Assembly: GCF_009882985.1 (NCBI RefSeq)
Contig: NZ_WTUZ01000020.1
Coordinates: 131,064 to 195,063, forward strand
Reading direction: 5' to 3'
Length of the DNA: 64,000 bases
From: Paenibacillus silvestris
GTDB taxonomy: Bacteria > Bacillota > Bacilli > Paenibacillales > NBRC-103111
How positions within the stretch are numbered: the stretch's first letter is position 1; the number at the start of each line of letters is the position of its first letter. The notes under the pieces were generated by a model, which ran no database searches, was not told the origin of the DNA, and saw only the letters and a program-made list of their open reading frames with translations. Of this stretch, positions 1 through 8,082 are shown piece by piece. The position numbers were made by a program, and so were the translations under genes.

Positions 1-2
1 AT

Positions 3-134
3 ATCGGTGATAATGAAACACCTGACTGGCTCCAGGAGATGATAACTGCGCAGGCGGAAGCCTCCGGCTTCACCCCAGCAACAGGAGCCAAAAAGCCGGA
101 AGAGGCCGTTAGCACGCCGCAAACGCCGGATTGA
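3..134 (+). CDS. C-terminal end of an unidentified protein (partial)
   Basis: An open frame enters from the left edge and ends at TGA 132-134, giving the last 43 residues of a protein whose start lies outside the window. The visible part is hydrophilic and rich in Pro, Ala, Glu and Thr (a stretch reading ETPDWLQEM, then a low-complexity tail). No domain can be named from this tail. It converges on the GerP-like gene downstream on the other strand. Frame openness and the absence of any competing gene are the only support. Confidence 0.45.
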   Translation: MGDNETPDWLQEMITAQAEASGFTPATGAKKPEEAVSTPQTPD

Positions 135-154
135 AGACGCGTTGAAGCTGCCTT

Positions 155-424
155 TTAGACACGGCCAATAACGAGATCCCCTTTGGTGTAAGGTGCGTCG
201 ATAATGTCATTGTCGTGAACCGTATTAACATTACTCACGACATAATTGTTCTCGCCGCTGACCTCGCCAAGACCGGAATTCGACTTACCGCTTGTTGTCC
301 AGTACACTTGTGTATTCGTCCCGATAAAAATACCGGAACCATCCGATATCGCATTCACATGAATAGAGTCAAACTGAATGAGCGGCGGGTCTAGAGGAAT
401 GACGGGAAGAGCTGCTCTCTGCAT
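155..424 (-). CDS. GerPA/GerPF-family spore protein
   Basis: An 89-aa protein related to the GerPA/GerPF family of small spore proteins, thought to help germinants cross the coat. The family pattern of small polar residues is visible, with the segment SNSGLGEVSGENN followed by VNTVHDNDIIDAP. The ATG at 424 is chosen because GAGGTG sits 6 nt upstream; a GTG at 433 lies inside that ribosome binding site. A second, similar gene lies immediately upstream in the same orientation, so the two probably form a mother-cell-expressed unit. Family membership is clear; the exact paralogue is not. Confidence 0.8.
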   Translation of the reverse strand: MQRAALPVIPLDPPLIQFDSIHVNAISDGSGIFIGTNTQVYWTTSGKSNSGLGEVSGENNYVVSNVNTVHDNDIIDAPYTKGDLVIGRV

Positions 425-442
425 ACGACTCACCTCACTCCA

Positions 443-685
443 TTAAGCTTGATTCGTGACTGCCGGTTTGAAATCCTGATCATTGATTGGAGCATCAATA
501 AAGTCATTATCATAGATGAAATTCACAATATTGGCGGAGATCGAATTGCCGATGAACTCACCGGTTCCGTAATTGTTCTTACTGTGCGAATCCCAGCTCG
601 ACTGTGCGTTCTCACCGATCCCGATGGTGGCATTGGTGTTCTGATTGTTGATATTGATCATGTTAAAAACGATAGAACTCGGCAT
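443..685 (-). CDS. GerPA/GerPF-family spore protein
   Basis: An 80-aa relative of the gene just downstream. Both share the tail motif (F)IYDNDFIDAP / VHDNDIIDAP and a central Gly/Asn-rich segment (NNYGTGEFIGN). The start at 685 (MPSSIVFNM) has AGGAG 8 nt upstream; an earlier in-frame start would add 21 residues without a ribosome binding site. The start MPSSIVFNMININ resembles the way GerPA/PF proteins begin, with a short hydrophobic beta strand. Probably a coat-associated germination protein, by analogy to the gerP operon of Bacillus. Confidence 0.8.
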   Translation of the reverse strand: MPSSIVFNMININNQNTNATIGIGENAQSSWDSHSKNNYGTGEFIGNSISANIVNFIYDNDFIDAPINDQDFKPAVTNQA

Positions 686-783
686 ACTGCTCACTCCTAT
701 CAAGGTTGACAAGGCTATGGGATGAATCCTGTATGCTAGCCTATTCATTCGTCAACCAATTGGTGTACGATTCTCATAAACGC

Positions 784-816
784 AAAAAAAGGGCTGCACC
801 GTTTCGGCACAGCCCC
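784..816 (-). terminator. Rho-independent terminator after the Gly-rich gene
   Basis: On the minus strand a GC-rich stem (GGGGCTGT / GCAGCCC) is followed by a run of seven T. It lies about 15 nt past the stop of the Gly-rich protein gene. Confidence 0.8.
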
Positions 817-830
817 TTCCTTCTACCTTC

Positions 831-1169
831 CTACCAGAAGCCTCCAAAGCCTCCAAAGCCAGGGCCGAAGCCACCGCCAAAGCCACCGAAACCAGGGCCA
901 AAGCCTCCTCCAAAGCCTGGGCCAAAGCCACCATAACCAAAGCCGCCACCGAATCCAAATGGTGCAGTACCAATTGCTAACAGGTCAAACAGTACCAAAG
1001 GGATAATCGCTTTAACTTGAACTTTTTTACCTTTTTGTGGAGAAACGATCAACGTGTTTCCACTGATTCTTACCAATTTACCGGACACGCTTGTTCCGTC
1101 TTTCTTAAGAGCCACAATTTGTTTGCCGACCAATTTACGAACATCTGATTTACGAATTTGGGATGCCAC
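831..1169 (-). CDS. Small basic protein with Gly/Phe-rich tail
   Basis: A 112-aa protein in two parts. Residues 1-70 are basic and beta-rich (SDVRKLVGKQIVALKKDG, then GKLVRISGNTLIVSP), resembling a short SH3/LSm-type barrel. The last 40 residues are Gly/Phe repeats (GFGGGFG, GPGFGG) ending in FW. The GTG at 1169 is preferred because AAGGAGGT sits 9 nt upstream; an ATG at 1193 would place that ribosome binding site inside the coding sequence. The Gly-rich tail and the neighbouring GerP-like genes make a spore-surface role plausible, but this is inference; I do not recognise a named family. Confidence 0.7.
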   Translation of the reverse strand: MASQIRKSDVRKLVGKQIVALKKDGTSVSGKLVRISGNTLIVSPQKGKKVQVKAIIPLVLFDLLAIGTAPFGFGGGFGYGGFGPGFGGGFGPGFGGFGGGFGPGFGGFGGFW

Positions 1170-1283
1170 GAACGTCCACCTCCTTTTAGCCACCAGGGAT
1201 ACATTGCTCTACAGTGTACTCCTGTGTAGGTAACATCGCTTGGATAGCTGTCCACCCATTCGGAAAAATAGTCATTCGTCTAT

Positions 1284-1331
1284 AAAAAAATGCCGCTTTT
1301 CCAGGTCATACGCCTAGAAAAACAGCATTTT
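1284..1331 (-). terminator. Rho-independent terminator after the DUF1128 gene
   Basis: On the minus strand AAAATGCTGTTTTTC pairs with GAAAAGCGGCATTTT, ending in a T run, 13 nt past the DUF1128 stop codon. Confidence 0.75.
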
Positions 1332-1343
1332 ATCAATAAGTGC

Positions 1344-1568
1344 TTATCCTTTACGAATCTTTCCAAGCTCTGTTGTTATAGCATCGATCTCGCTGATACT
1401 GAATCTATCCTTACTTGCGACAATGTCGTACAAGTCTTTCAGATCTTCATACACTTCCTCTTTCACGTTAGAGGCCTTAATCGAGCCCCCCGTAGCCATG
1501 CGTAGCTTCTTCTTTATTTCTTCAAACATAAATTCCACATTTTCTTCCGACCAATTATTTAAATCCAT
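1344..1568 (-). CDS. DUF1128 family protein (YfkK-like)
   Basis: A 74-aa acidic helical protein matching the DUF1128 family, found in Bacillales and of unknown function. The family pattern is visible: NVEFMFEEIKKKLRMATGG near the N-terminus, then YEDLKDLYDIV and the C-terminal FSISEIDAITTELGKIRK. Length is typical. Start ATG has GAGGG 6 nt upstream. It is monocistronic, with its own terminator downstream and the TetR gene terminator upstream. Confidence 0.85.
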   Translation of the reverse strand: MDLNNWSEENVEFMFEEIKKKLRMATGGSIKASNVKEEVYEDLKDLYDIVASKDRFSISEIDAITTELGKIRKG

Positions 1569-1653
1569 GTTAGACCCTCATCCTTCCCAGCTGTTCTTTT
1601 CCCTATATTAATGCACATGAGTGCTAATGTAAAATACAAGCTTCGCGCACGGC

Positions 1654-1686
1654 AAAAAAAAGAAGAAAGACCATCGTCTCTCTTCC
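1654..1686 (-). terminator. Rho-independent terminator after the TetR gene
   Basis: On the minus strand GAAGAGAGAC-GATG-GTCTTTCTTC is followed by eight T, directly after the TetR-family stop codon. Confidence 0.75.
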
Positions 1687-1694
1687 TTAACTAG

Positions 1695-2351
1695 TTATAT
1701 GGCATTGGTGATCGGCAAATGCGGTCCCACCATTTTGACAAGCGGGCGCTGCTGCTCATGAGAATCTAGGTCCAAGCTTACACAAATAAGACGAATGTGC
1801 TCATCTGCCAGCCTGCGGGCTTCTTCATAAGTAATTTTAAACTGGATGCAATACGATATAAGGCCGTGTAGAGACATAAACAAATTCCAAGGAAGAGTAA
1901 ATCTTTTGCTTTCGAAGCCAGGCTGGTCCGTTACAACCTGACGAACGACGATGGAGAACATTTCGAGGCATTGCGCTTGTTCAGTACGGGAATACTGCTG
2001 CAGTTCAGGTTCATTCAGCATGAACATCATTTCATAGTGGTTCGGATTAGTAAGGCCAAACCAGACGAATTCCATCATTAACTTTTGAAGCAAATTCACG
2101 CTAAATCCATGTTCACGTACGATCATCTCCCGTTGACGCTGCATCAGCAGGGAAAAATCGTCTTTAATTAACGCGTAAAATAGTTCGGCTTTCTCTGTAA
2201 AATGGTAATATAACGCCCCATGACTGTACCCCATTGCTTTTGCGATGCTGCGCATCGTTAAAGCGCGATAGCCGAAAGTAGCGAATAAATCCCGCGCCTC
2301 GGTAAGTATTCGTTCTCTGCTAAGCTCTTGCGCGACTGCTTTCCTAGCCAT
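1695..2351 (-). CDS. TetR/AcrR family transcriptional regulator
   Basis: A 218-aa regulator. Residues 12-60 form the TetR helix-turn-helix (RERILTEARDLFATFGYRA, then MRSIAKAMGYSHGALYYHF, the conserved recognition helix and YYHF end). The remaining helices form the ligand and dimerisation domain, resembling the WHG-type C-terminal domain (F..FG..NP..Y..MF). GGAGGG lies 6 nt before the ATG. No efflux pump or enzyme is adjacent, so the effector and targets cannot be inferred; the neighbours look independent. Confidence 0.85.
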   Translation of the reverse strand: MARKAVAQELSRERILTEARDLFATFGYRALTMRSIAKAMGYSHGALYYHFTEKAELFYALIKDDFSLLMQRQREMIVREHGFSVNLLQKLMMEFVWFGLTNPNHYEMMFMLNEPELQQYSRTEQAQCLEMFSIVVRQVVTDQPGFESKRFTLPWNLFMSLHGLISYCIQFKITYEEARRLADEHIRLICVSLDLDSHEQQRPLVKMVGPHLPITNAI

Positions 2352-2404
2352 TCCAATCCCTCCGCATCCTTAGCCTATTTAATTTTGTTTAGTCTTGAAC
2401 CTGC

Positions 2405-3046
2405 CTATCCGGGCAGGTTCTTGTGAACGACGTACTCGTTCTCTCCAGCGATAATCATACCTTGACCTTGCGTAAAATCTGTTGCCCAGTTGATAAATGC
2501 ATCCGCAGCTCCTGCTAAAGGAAAACAATTTACTGTTACTTTATCAGTAAAATCGATATCCCCGAGAAGCATTCCCTGATTTCTCAGTTCATTCTCAATT
2601 TTGCCATACCACGTATAATCAACCTCAATCATCACCCTCTGATGATTCACTTTGTAAACGGGTTGTGCAGCTTCAATGCCCACCACGGCTCCATCCGTAT
2701 AAGCCCGAATGAGTCCGCCCGCGCCGAGCATGATACCGCCGTAATAACGAGTTACGACGATTGCAATATTCTTGAGCCCTTGATGCTTAATTACTTCCAG
2801 AATCGGCTTTCCTGCCGTGCCGCTCGGTTCTCCGTCATCAGACTGCTTCTGAATCTGGTCCCTGTCTCCGACGACATATGCACTACAGTTATGGGTAGCC
2901 GTCTTGTGTTCCTTCTTGATCGCTTCTATAAACTGGGCAGCCTCTTCTTCTGACTCCACAGGTTTGGCATGACCGATGAAACGCGACTTCTTGATGATGA
3001 TTTCCGACGATCCGTACGATTGGATTGTTTTGAAATTTGCTAGCAT
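2405..3046 (-). CDS. yvyE: YigZ/IMPACT family protein (UPF0029 + DUF1949)
   Basis: A 213-aa protein of the YigZ/IMPACT family. Residues 1-110 are the UPF0029 domain with the signatures SRFIGHAKPV, the AYVVGD segment, DDGEPSGTAGKPIL and VTRYYGGIMLGAGGLIRAY. The C-terminal 70 residues are the ferredoxin-like DUF1949. In yeast and mammals the family modulates Gcn2; the bacterial role is uncertain, and YigZ of E. coli binds nucleic acid. Length is normal. AAGG precedes the ATG at usual spacing. Confidence 0.9.
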   Translation of the reverse strand: MLANFKTIQSYGSSEIIIKKSRFIGHAKPVESEEEAAQFIEAIKKEHKTATHNCSAYVVGDRDQIQKQSDDGEPSGTAGKPILEVIKHQGLKNIAIVVTRYYGGIMLGAGGLIRAYTDGAVVGIEAAQPVYKVNHQRVMIEVDYTWYGKIENELRNQGMLLGDIDFTDKVTVNCFPLAGAADAFINWATDFTQGQGMIIAGENEYVVHKNLPG

Positions 3047-3159
3047 AGCCGACCTTTCTTGGTAGAAGGAAACAACTGTTTCATTACATTCTACACACTA
3101 GTTTTGACTTCGACAATATTGTAAGAAAATTTACCACATAAATAATGGTAATTTTCCAC

Positions 3160-3197
3160 GAAAAAAACGATCTATCCGGTTGGATGGATCGTTTTTG
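3160..3197. terminator. Bidirectional terminator between pgi and yvyE
   Basis: AACGATCTATCC-GGTT-GGATGGATCGTT with an A run on one side and a T run on the other. It lies 18 nt beyond the pgi stop and could act on both strands. Confidence 0.8.
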
Positions 3198-3214
3198 TTC
3201 CTTACCTGCGTAAA

Positions 3215-4570
3215 TTACTTCTCTAAACGTGCTTCCAGCTCCGCTTTTTCTTTCTCGTAACCCGGTTTGCCCAGGAGTGCAAACATATTCTTTTTGTAAG
3301 CTTCAACGCCTGGTTGGTCAAAAGGATTCACACCCATCAGATAACCGCTGATCCCGCAAGCTTTTTCAAAGAAATATACCATATACCCGAAGGAGTAAGG
3401 CGTCATGTCCGGCAGCGTAACGATTAGGTTCGGTACGTGTCCGTCCGTGTGAGCGAGCATCGTGCCTTGGAAGGCTTTTTTGTTCACGAAATCCATCGTT
3501 TTCCCGCTCAGGAAGTTAAGTCCGTCCAAATCATCAGCATCTGTACCGATCGTAATATGATCAGCCACTTGATCTACTTGAATCACCGTTTCAAACAAGA
3601 TCCGGTTGCCGTCTTGAACGAATTGGCCCATGGAGTGAAGATCCGTAGAGAAGTCTACAGAAGCCGGGTAAATACCTTTGTAGTCTTTCCCTTCGCTTTC
3701 GCCGAACAGTTGCTTCCACCACTCGGAAACAAAGTGTAGAGATGGCTCATAGTTAACGAGAATTTCGATTGTTTTGCCTTTGCGATAAAGCGCGTTACGA
3801 ACAGCCGCATATTGGTATGCCTGGTTCTCGCTAAGCTTCGGATTCGCGTACTCACGCTGAGCATCCGCAGCACCTTTCATGATCGCTTCTACATCAATAC
3901 CAGCTGTCGCGATTGGCAGCAAGCCAACTGCAGTCAGAACGGAATACCGTCCGCCCACATCATCAGGGATTACGAAAGATTCGTAGCCTTCTTCATTGGC
4001 TAGTGTTTTCAAAGCGCCTCTAGCTTGATCCGTTGTTGCATAGATCCGTTTGCGAGCGGCTTCCTTACCATATTTCTTCTCGAGCAATTCACGGAAAATA
4101 CGGAAAGCAATCGCTGGCTCTGTCGTCGTGCCGGATTTCGAAATCACGTTCACGGAGAAATCTTTGCCTTCCAATAATTGAAGAAGGTGCGTTACATATG
4201 TAGAGGAGATGTTATTTCCAACGAAATAAATCTCAGGTGTTTTTCTTTTATCTTTAGGCAAAATGTTATAGAACGAATGGGACAGCATTTCTAGCGCAGC
4301 GCGCGCTCCCAAATATGAACCGCCGATTCCGATAACAACAAGCGCTTCAGAGTCGGATTGAATTTGTGTTGCCGCCGCTTGAATGCGAGCAAATTCCTCA
4401 CGGTCATACTTCTCAGGCAGTTCCACCCATCCTAAATAATCAGAGCCGGCACCTGTTTTGTTATGCAGCTGATCATGCGCCAGTTCTACCTGCCCAGACA
4501 AATAATCAACCTCATGTTGGGATAAAAAGGACAATGCCTTGCTGTAGTCAAATTGTAGCTTAGAGCTCAA
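3215..4570 (-). CDS. pgi: Glucose-6-phosphate isomerase
   Basis: Interconverts glucose-6-phosphate and fructose-6-phosphate in the cytoplasm, linking glycolysis to sugar-nucleotide supply. The short bacterial form (451 aa with this start) is recognised by the phosphosugar-binding loop [16 protein letters not shown], the segment [16 protein letters not shown], and the tail [21 protein letters not shown] carrying the catalytic region. The TTG at 4570 is chosen because GGAGG lies 8 nt upstream and the protein then begins [12 protein letters not shown], aligned with Bacillus Pgi; an ATG at 4585 overlaps that ribosome binding site. Divergent from the dehydrogenase-PilZ gene; terminated by a strong hairpin. 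Confidence 0.97.
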   Translation of the reverse strand: MSSKLQFDYSKALSFLSQHEVDYLSGQVELAHDQLHNKTGAGSDYLGWVELPEKYDREEFARIQAAATQIQSDSEALVVIGIGGSYLGARAALEMLSHSFYNILPKDKRKTPEIYFVGNNISSTYVTHLLQLLEGKDFSVNVISKSGTTTEPAIAFRIFRELLEKKYGKEAARKRIYATTDQARGALKTLANEEGYESFVIPDDVGGRYSVLTAVGLLPIATAGIDVEAIMKGAADAQREYANPKLSENQAYQYAAVRNALYRKGKTIEILVNYEPSLHFVSEWWKQLFGESEGKDYKGIYPASVDFSTDLHSMGQFVQDGNRILFETVIQVDQVADHITIGTDADDLDGLNFLSGKTMDFVNKKAFQGTMLAHTDGHVPNLIVTLPDMTPYSFGYMVYFFEKACGISGYLMGVNPFDQPGVEAYKKNMFALLGKPGYEKEKAELEARLEK

Positions 4571-4696
4571 TATGCTCGCCTCCATCTCTATTTTTTTCCT
4601 TTTCCTAGCATACTTATTTGCTTGTACAAAAGCAAGTAAAGAAGGCATTCACAGGTTAGATTTCCCATGATAAAATGATTCCAGAGGTGAATGATC

Positions 4697-5983
4697 ATGA
4701 AACGTATCGGCTTTATCGGACTTGGCACAATGGGCAAACCCATGGCTGCTAACCTTATTCAAAAAGGTTTTATGGTAACCGTTTATAACCGTACTCCTGA
4801 AAAAGCGGACGAGTTGGCTCGTCTTGGCGCTGAAGTAGCTTCAACACCTGCCGATGCTGCCCGTCATTCGGATGTACTGTTCACCATGCTTAGCAACGAT
4901 GCCGCTTTGTTAGATATATTTTACAGCGAAGAAGGCGTTCTAAGCGGTATTCATCCCGCTCTAACGATTATTGATTCCAGCACCGTTTCTCCACAAACCA
5001 GCCAAAAGCTGGCCGAGGAACTTGCAGCCCATTTCGTCGACTTCCTCGACGCGCCTGTTACAGGCAGTAAGCCTGCTGCCGAAGAAGGCTCGCTTGCGTT
5101 CATGGTCGGCGGTAGTCAGGAAGTGTTTGAAGAACATGAGCAGTTGTTCCTTGCCATGGGCCGTAAAGCTCTTTACCTAGGTCCCTCCGGCTCCGGTTCC
5201 TATGCTAAACTTGCCAATAACACCATGGTGGGCATTAACTTGCTTGGTTTTGCCGAAGGCTTGTCTATCGCATCCAAAGCAGGGGTTAACCTGGAGAAGT
5301 TTCTAGAAATCGTCCGCTCTGGCGGCGCCAACAGCAAAATAGTCGACCTCAAAGGCGATAAAATATTGAACCGCGATTTCAGCAATCAATTCTCCTTGAA
5401 GCTGATGCTCAAGGATCTCTTGCTTGCTCAGGGGCTGGCGAGTAATTTCCAATTGCCAGTTCCCCTGCTGCAAACAACGGCAGGCTTATTCCAAATGGGA
5501 TTAAGCAAAGGCCTTGGCGATGAGGATTTGAGCTCTATCATCCAATGCTACGAAGACTGGATGGGGCAACAAATCGCTAGACCTAGCGTGCCTGCTGTTG
5601 CCGCTCAAGAGAAGCCGGCATCGCCGCTTTCTGGCCGTGAACGCCGCCGGAACACGCGTGTGAAGCTGGACATCAACTTGAAGTTGTCCATCTACCAATG
5701 GGAGCAGGAAGGTTCCTTCTCCGGCCAAAACATCGATGGCACACTCTTCGACCTATCGGAGAGCGGACTGCAAATCACAACCGCTGCACCACTTGCGCCG
5801 GACATGTTCATCGTCATCCACTTCCCGCAGGAAGCAGAACTCCCGCCAATCACCGCTCGTGTGATTCGGATCGTGACGGATGGCGATAAGTTCCGCTATG
5901 GTTGTATGCTATCCGGTTTGCCGCCTTATGTGCGGATTAAGCTGGAGAAGTATATTGATGAGCATATTGAGAATGCTTTGTAG
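4697..5983 (+). CDS. Beta-hydroxyacid dehydrogenase fused to a C-terminal PilZ domain
   Basis: A 428-aa two-part protein. Residues 1-290 are a 3-hydroxyisobutyrate/tartronate-semialdehyde reductase-type dehydrogenase: dinucleotide motif GFIGLGTMGKPMAANL, the IDSSTVSP and DAPVTGSKPAAEEG substrate loops, and the catalytic Lys in GSYAKLANNTMVG. Residues 316-428 look like a PilZ domain with the c-di-GMP motifs RRRNTR and DLSESG. A Pro/Ala-rich linker joins them. Two in-frame ATGs, at 4691 and 4697, follow AGAGGTGA; the second has the better spacing. This suggests an enzyme, or former enzyme, responsive to c-di-GMP, but substrate and binding are inference. Confidence 0.85.
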   Translation: MKRIGFIGLGTMGKPMAANLIQKGFMVTVYNRTPEKADELARLGAEVASTPADAARHSDVLFTMLSNDAALLDIFYSEEGVLSGIHPALTIIDSSTVSPQTSQKLAEELAAHFVDFLDAPVTGSKPAAEEGSLAFMVGGSQEVFEEHEQLFLAMGRKALYLGPSGSGSYAKLANNTMVGINLLGFAEGLSIASKAGVNLEKFLEIVRSGGANSKIVDLKGDKILNRDFSNQFSLKLMLKDLLLAQGLASNFQLPVPLLQTTAGLFQMGLSKGLGDEDLSSIIQCYEDWMGQQIARPSVPAVAAQEKPASPLSGRERRRNTRVKLDINLKLSIYQWEQEGSFSGQNIDGTLFDLSESGLQITTAAPLAPDMFIVIHFPQEAELPPITARVIRIVTDGDKFRYGCMLSGLPPYVRIKLEKYIDEHIENAL

Positions 5984-6083
5984 GGGTTAGTGGAAGTAAT
6001 TGAAGATATGAAGATATGAAGAGTTGAATACACATGAAAATATAAATACAAGGATACATGTACCTCGTTGATGCGTGAAGAAC

Positions 6084-6120
6084 ACCGTCTTTCCTAAATG
6101 GAGAGACGGTTTATTTTGTT
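6084..6120 (+). terminator. Terminator after the dehydrogenase-PilZ gene
   Basis: ACCGTCT and AGACGGT arms separated by 13 nt, followed by TTATTTTG, about 100 nt past the stop codon. Confidence 0.6.
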
Positions 6121-6200
6121 TGGAGGGGATTGGGTTGAGCTTTGAAGTAGAGTATGAAGCTTAAATAAACTCCCATAAAGGGAAACGCTCAGGTGAACGG

Positions 6201-6803
6201 ATGCGTAGATTGCTAGAAGGACATGGACATGCGGAAACATTATTTTTGCGGCAGGTCTGGTGGACAGCTATCGGACACTTTCGTCAACTGCATCCCGAAT
6301 ATGAAGTAAAAGATTTTCAGGACGGCACTCGTTTCATCGATTTCGCCTATCTTCGGCCGCCGTACCGAGTCGCCATTGAAATTGATGGCTTCGGTCCTCA
6401 TGCCAGAGACATTGACCGCTCCCGCTTTGGAGACAATCTCATGCGTCAAAACCAACTTGTCCTGGACGGATGGAAAGTGCTCCGCTTTTCTTACGATGAC
6501 ATTACTCACAAGCAGCGACGCTGTCAGAAAATGATCTTGCACTTTATGGGACGTTGGTATGGAGATGAACAATCACCTTCCTTGTCACTCGCTAATCGGG
6601 AAAAGGAAATCGTTCGCCTAGCAGCCAGCTCCATGTCCCCTCTTAAGCCTCGTGATGTGGCGGAGCAACTTGGCATTCGCGTCGAGCATGCTCGCAGATG
6701 GCTGCATTCACTGCACCAGAAGGGGATTATTCGACCTGCCAGCGGGCAGAAACGGGTTCGTTCTTATGTATGGGATGCTGCTGGAAAGAACTTTTTTCTG
6801 TAG
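6201..6803 (+). CDS. DUF559-type nuclease-fold protein with C-terminal winged helix, 5' end interrupted
   Basis: A 200-aa product whose N-terminal 120 residues resemble the DUF559/Vsr-like nuclease fold: RFIDFAYLRPPYRVAIEIDGFG (the D...E.D core), then HARDIDRSRFGDNLMRQNQLVLDGWKVLRFSYDDI. Residues 130-190 look like a winged helix (KPRDVAEQLGIRVEHARRWLHSLHQKGII). The frame stays in register upstream to a TTG at 6135 that has its own GGAGGGG site, but a TAA at 6162 interrupts it. The native start may therefore have been lost, with translation now restarting at 6201 behind AGGTGA. Function unknown; DNA cleavage or binding is inferred from fold only. Confidence 0.65.
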   Translation: MRRLLEGHGHAETLFLRQVWWTAIGHFRQLHPEYEVKDFQDGTRFIDFAYLRPPYRVAIEIDGFGPHARDIDRSRFGDNLMRQNQLVLDGWKVLRFSYDDITHKQRRCQKMILHFMGRWYGDEQSPSLSLANREKEIVRLAASSMSPLKPRDVAEQLGIRVEHARRWLHSLHQKGIIRPASGQKRVRSYVWDAAGKNFFL

Positions 6804-6842
6804 GGGATGATGAAATTTGCAAGTAGCTGCCCGAATATCAAA

Positions 6843-7038
6843 TGGAATAAGAGTCTTTGGAGACTCCTATTCCATGTCAATTTTGGCTTTGAGCAGTGTA
6901 AGAGTCTCTAGGGACTCTTATCTTCTAATGATTGCACCCTTAACGGGTATTTTTTCGCGAATAAGAGTCTTTGAAGACTTCTATTTTTGTACATATTAGC
7001 TTAAATGCAAGAATAAGAGTCGGTAGAGACTTTTATTC
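6843..7038. repeat. Cluster of four imperfect palindromic repeats
   Basis: Four copies of a hairpin-forming unit, roughly GAATAAGAGTCT-NNNN-AGACTCTTATTC, lie at 6843-6874, 6899-6920, 6959-6985 and 7011-7038, spaced 50-60 bp apart. The first pairs over 14 bp with one mismatch. They fill the convergent gap between the DUF559-type gene and the endolysin gene. Only the third has a notable T run, so most are not simple terminators. This region holds no convincing gene. Confidence 0.75.
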
Positions 7039-7049
7039 CTGCATGCTAC

Positions 7050-7631
7050 TCACTGTTGCCCGGATGCTTTTCTGAGTTCATTAGCCAAGCGGTGAAACTC
7101 AGCTCTAGCTTCCATATCTTCCGTGCTTGACCAAGCCGCAGATAGGAATGTGATTATTTTATTCGCATCATCAGTACTCATAATATACTCCCCTTTCTCT
7201 TCAATTTGATCGAATCTCGTAAGGTCACTCCCTTCAATAATACGAATTAGTTTATCCGCATACAGCGGATCGGTTGCGTATCCTGCGTGCTGCAACTTTT
7301 GGCAGGCCAACCGGTAGTCCAGCTCGTTCAATACGTTGGCATACCTGTAGTTTTGGGAAAGAAAATACGAATGATCGCGAATACTTTCGTACCAACTCTC
7401 GTAAACACAGAAGCCATCTACAATTTGCACCCATCTGCCGTTAATAAACTCCTGAGTAGCTAGCAGTTGCCCACTCCCCTTGATGCCAAACAAATTATTG
7501 CCTGGCGCATGACTTCCCCAACCGCTTTCTAAAATCGCTTGAGCCAGTGTCACACTTGCCAGAATGCCAAACTCCCGCATATTCGCCTGTGCAGCAGGTG
7601 CTACTCGCCCGATAAAACTCTCCTTATTCAT
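7050..7631 (-). CDS. Endolysin: glucosaminidase domain (GH73-type)
   Basis: A 193-aa cell-wall hydrolase. Residues 1-135 match the FlgJ/GH73 glucosaminidase fold, with the catalytic Glu in VTLAQAILESGWGSHAPGNNLFGIKG and the later YRYANVLNELDYRLACQKLQHAGYATDPLYADKLIRII. Residues 140-193 (TDDANKIITFLSAAW...) are a helical tail of unknown role. It is the last gene of the tail operon, following the holin gene, an arrangement usual for lysis cassettes. It has no signal peptide, so release depends on the holin. A host-lysis role in particle release is inferred from context. Confidence 0.88.
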   Translation of the reverse strand: MNKESFIGRVAPAAQANMREFGILASVTLAQAILESGWGSHAPGNNLFGIKGSGQLLATQEFINGRWVQIVDGFCVYESWYESIRDHSYFLSQNYRYANVLNELDYRLACQKLQHAGYATDPLYADKLIRIIEGSDLTRFDQIEEKGEYIMSTDDANKIITFLSAAWSSTEDMEARAEFHRLANELRKASGQQ

Positions 7632-8026
7632 AAACCTTCACTCTTGTTGCGAAGCACTTGAATCATCTGCTTCAAAAAGCTGGGTAATGGCAGCCCTAAT
7701 CTACCGTAATTTTCAGTGATCGAGATAAACTCATTGGCCAAGTAAAAATAGATCGCCCCCGTCATCATGAGATTCGTGTTTAGTAGTAGGTCCATGCGGT
7801 GAGCCAGCATGATGACAAGCAGCATCATTCCTTTGCGGGTTAACCCCCAGAAGCCAACTTGGCTGTTCAGACCGCGCTGTTCCTTCATGGAAGCTGCAAT
7901 GCCTGTGACATAATCAACAGCAATTGCCATCAAGAATAGGCCCATCAATTCACTTACCCCGCCGAAGGCATAGGTCACACACGCGCTAAGCGCGGCCAAA
8001 ATCGAGCTGAACATGACTTGGTTCAT
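7628..8026 (-). CDS. Phage holin (toxin secretion/phage lysis family)
   Basis: A 132-aa membrane protein of the phage_holin_4/TcdE-type family. Hydrophobic segments are at about 7-45 (ILAALSACVTYAFGGV, then LMGLFLMAIAVDYVTGIAAS) and 70-100, with the family motif DYVTGIAASMKEQRGLNSQVGFWGLTRKG. The ATG at 8026 follows AAAGGAGCG with good spacing; a longer frame exists upstream but overlaps xkdW and has no ribosome binding site. The stop overlaps the endolysin start by 4 nt, indicating translational coupling of the lysis pair. Confidence 0.9.
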   Translation of the reverse strand: MNQVMFSSILAALSACVTYAFGGVSELMGLFLMAIAVDYVTGIAASMKEQRGLNSQVGFWGLTRKGMMLLVIMLAHRMDLLLNTNLMMTGAIYFYLANEFISITENYGRLGLPLPSFLKQMIQVLRNKSEGL

Positions 8027-8082
8027 CGGTTTCGCTCCTTTCTTTTGAGATGGGAGGAAAAGTGGTTGTGTTTTCAAAATAT

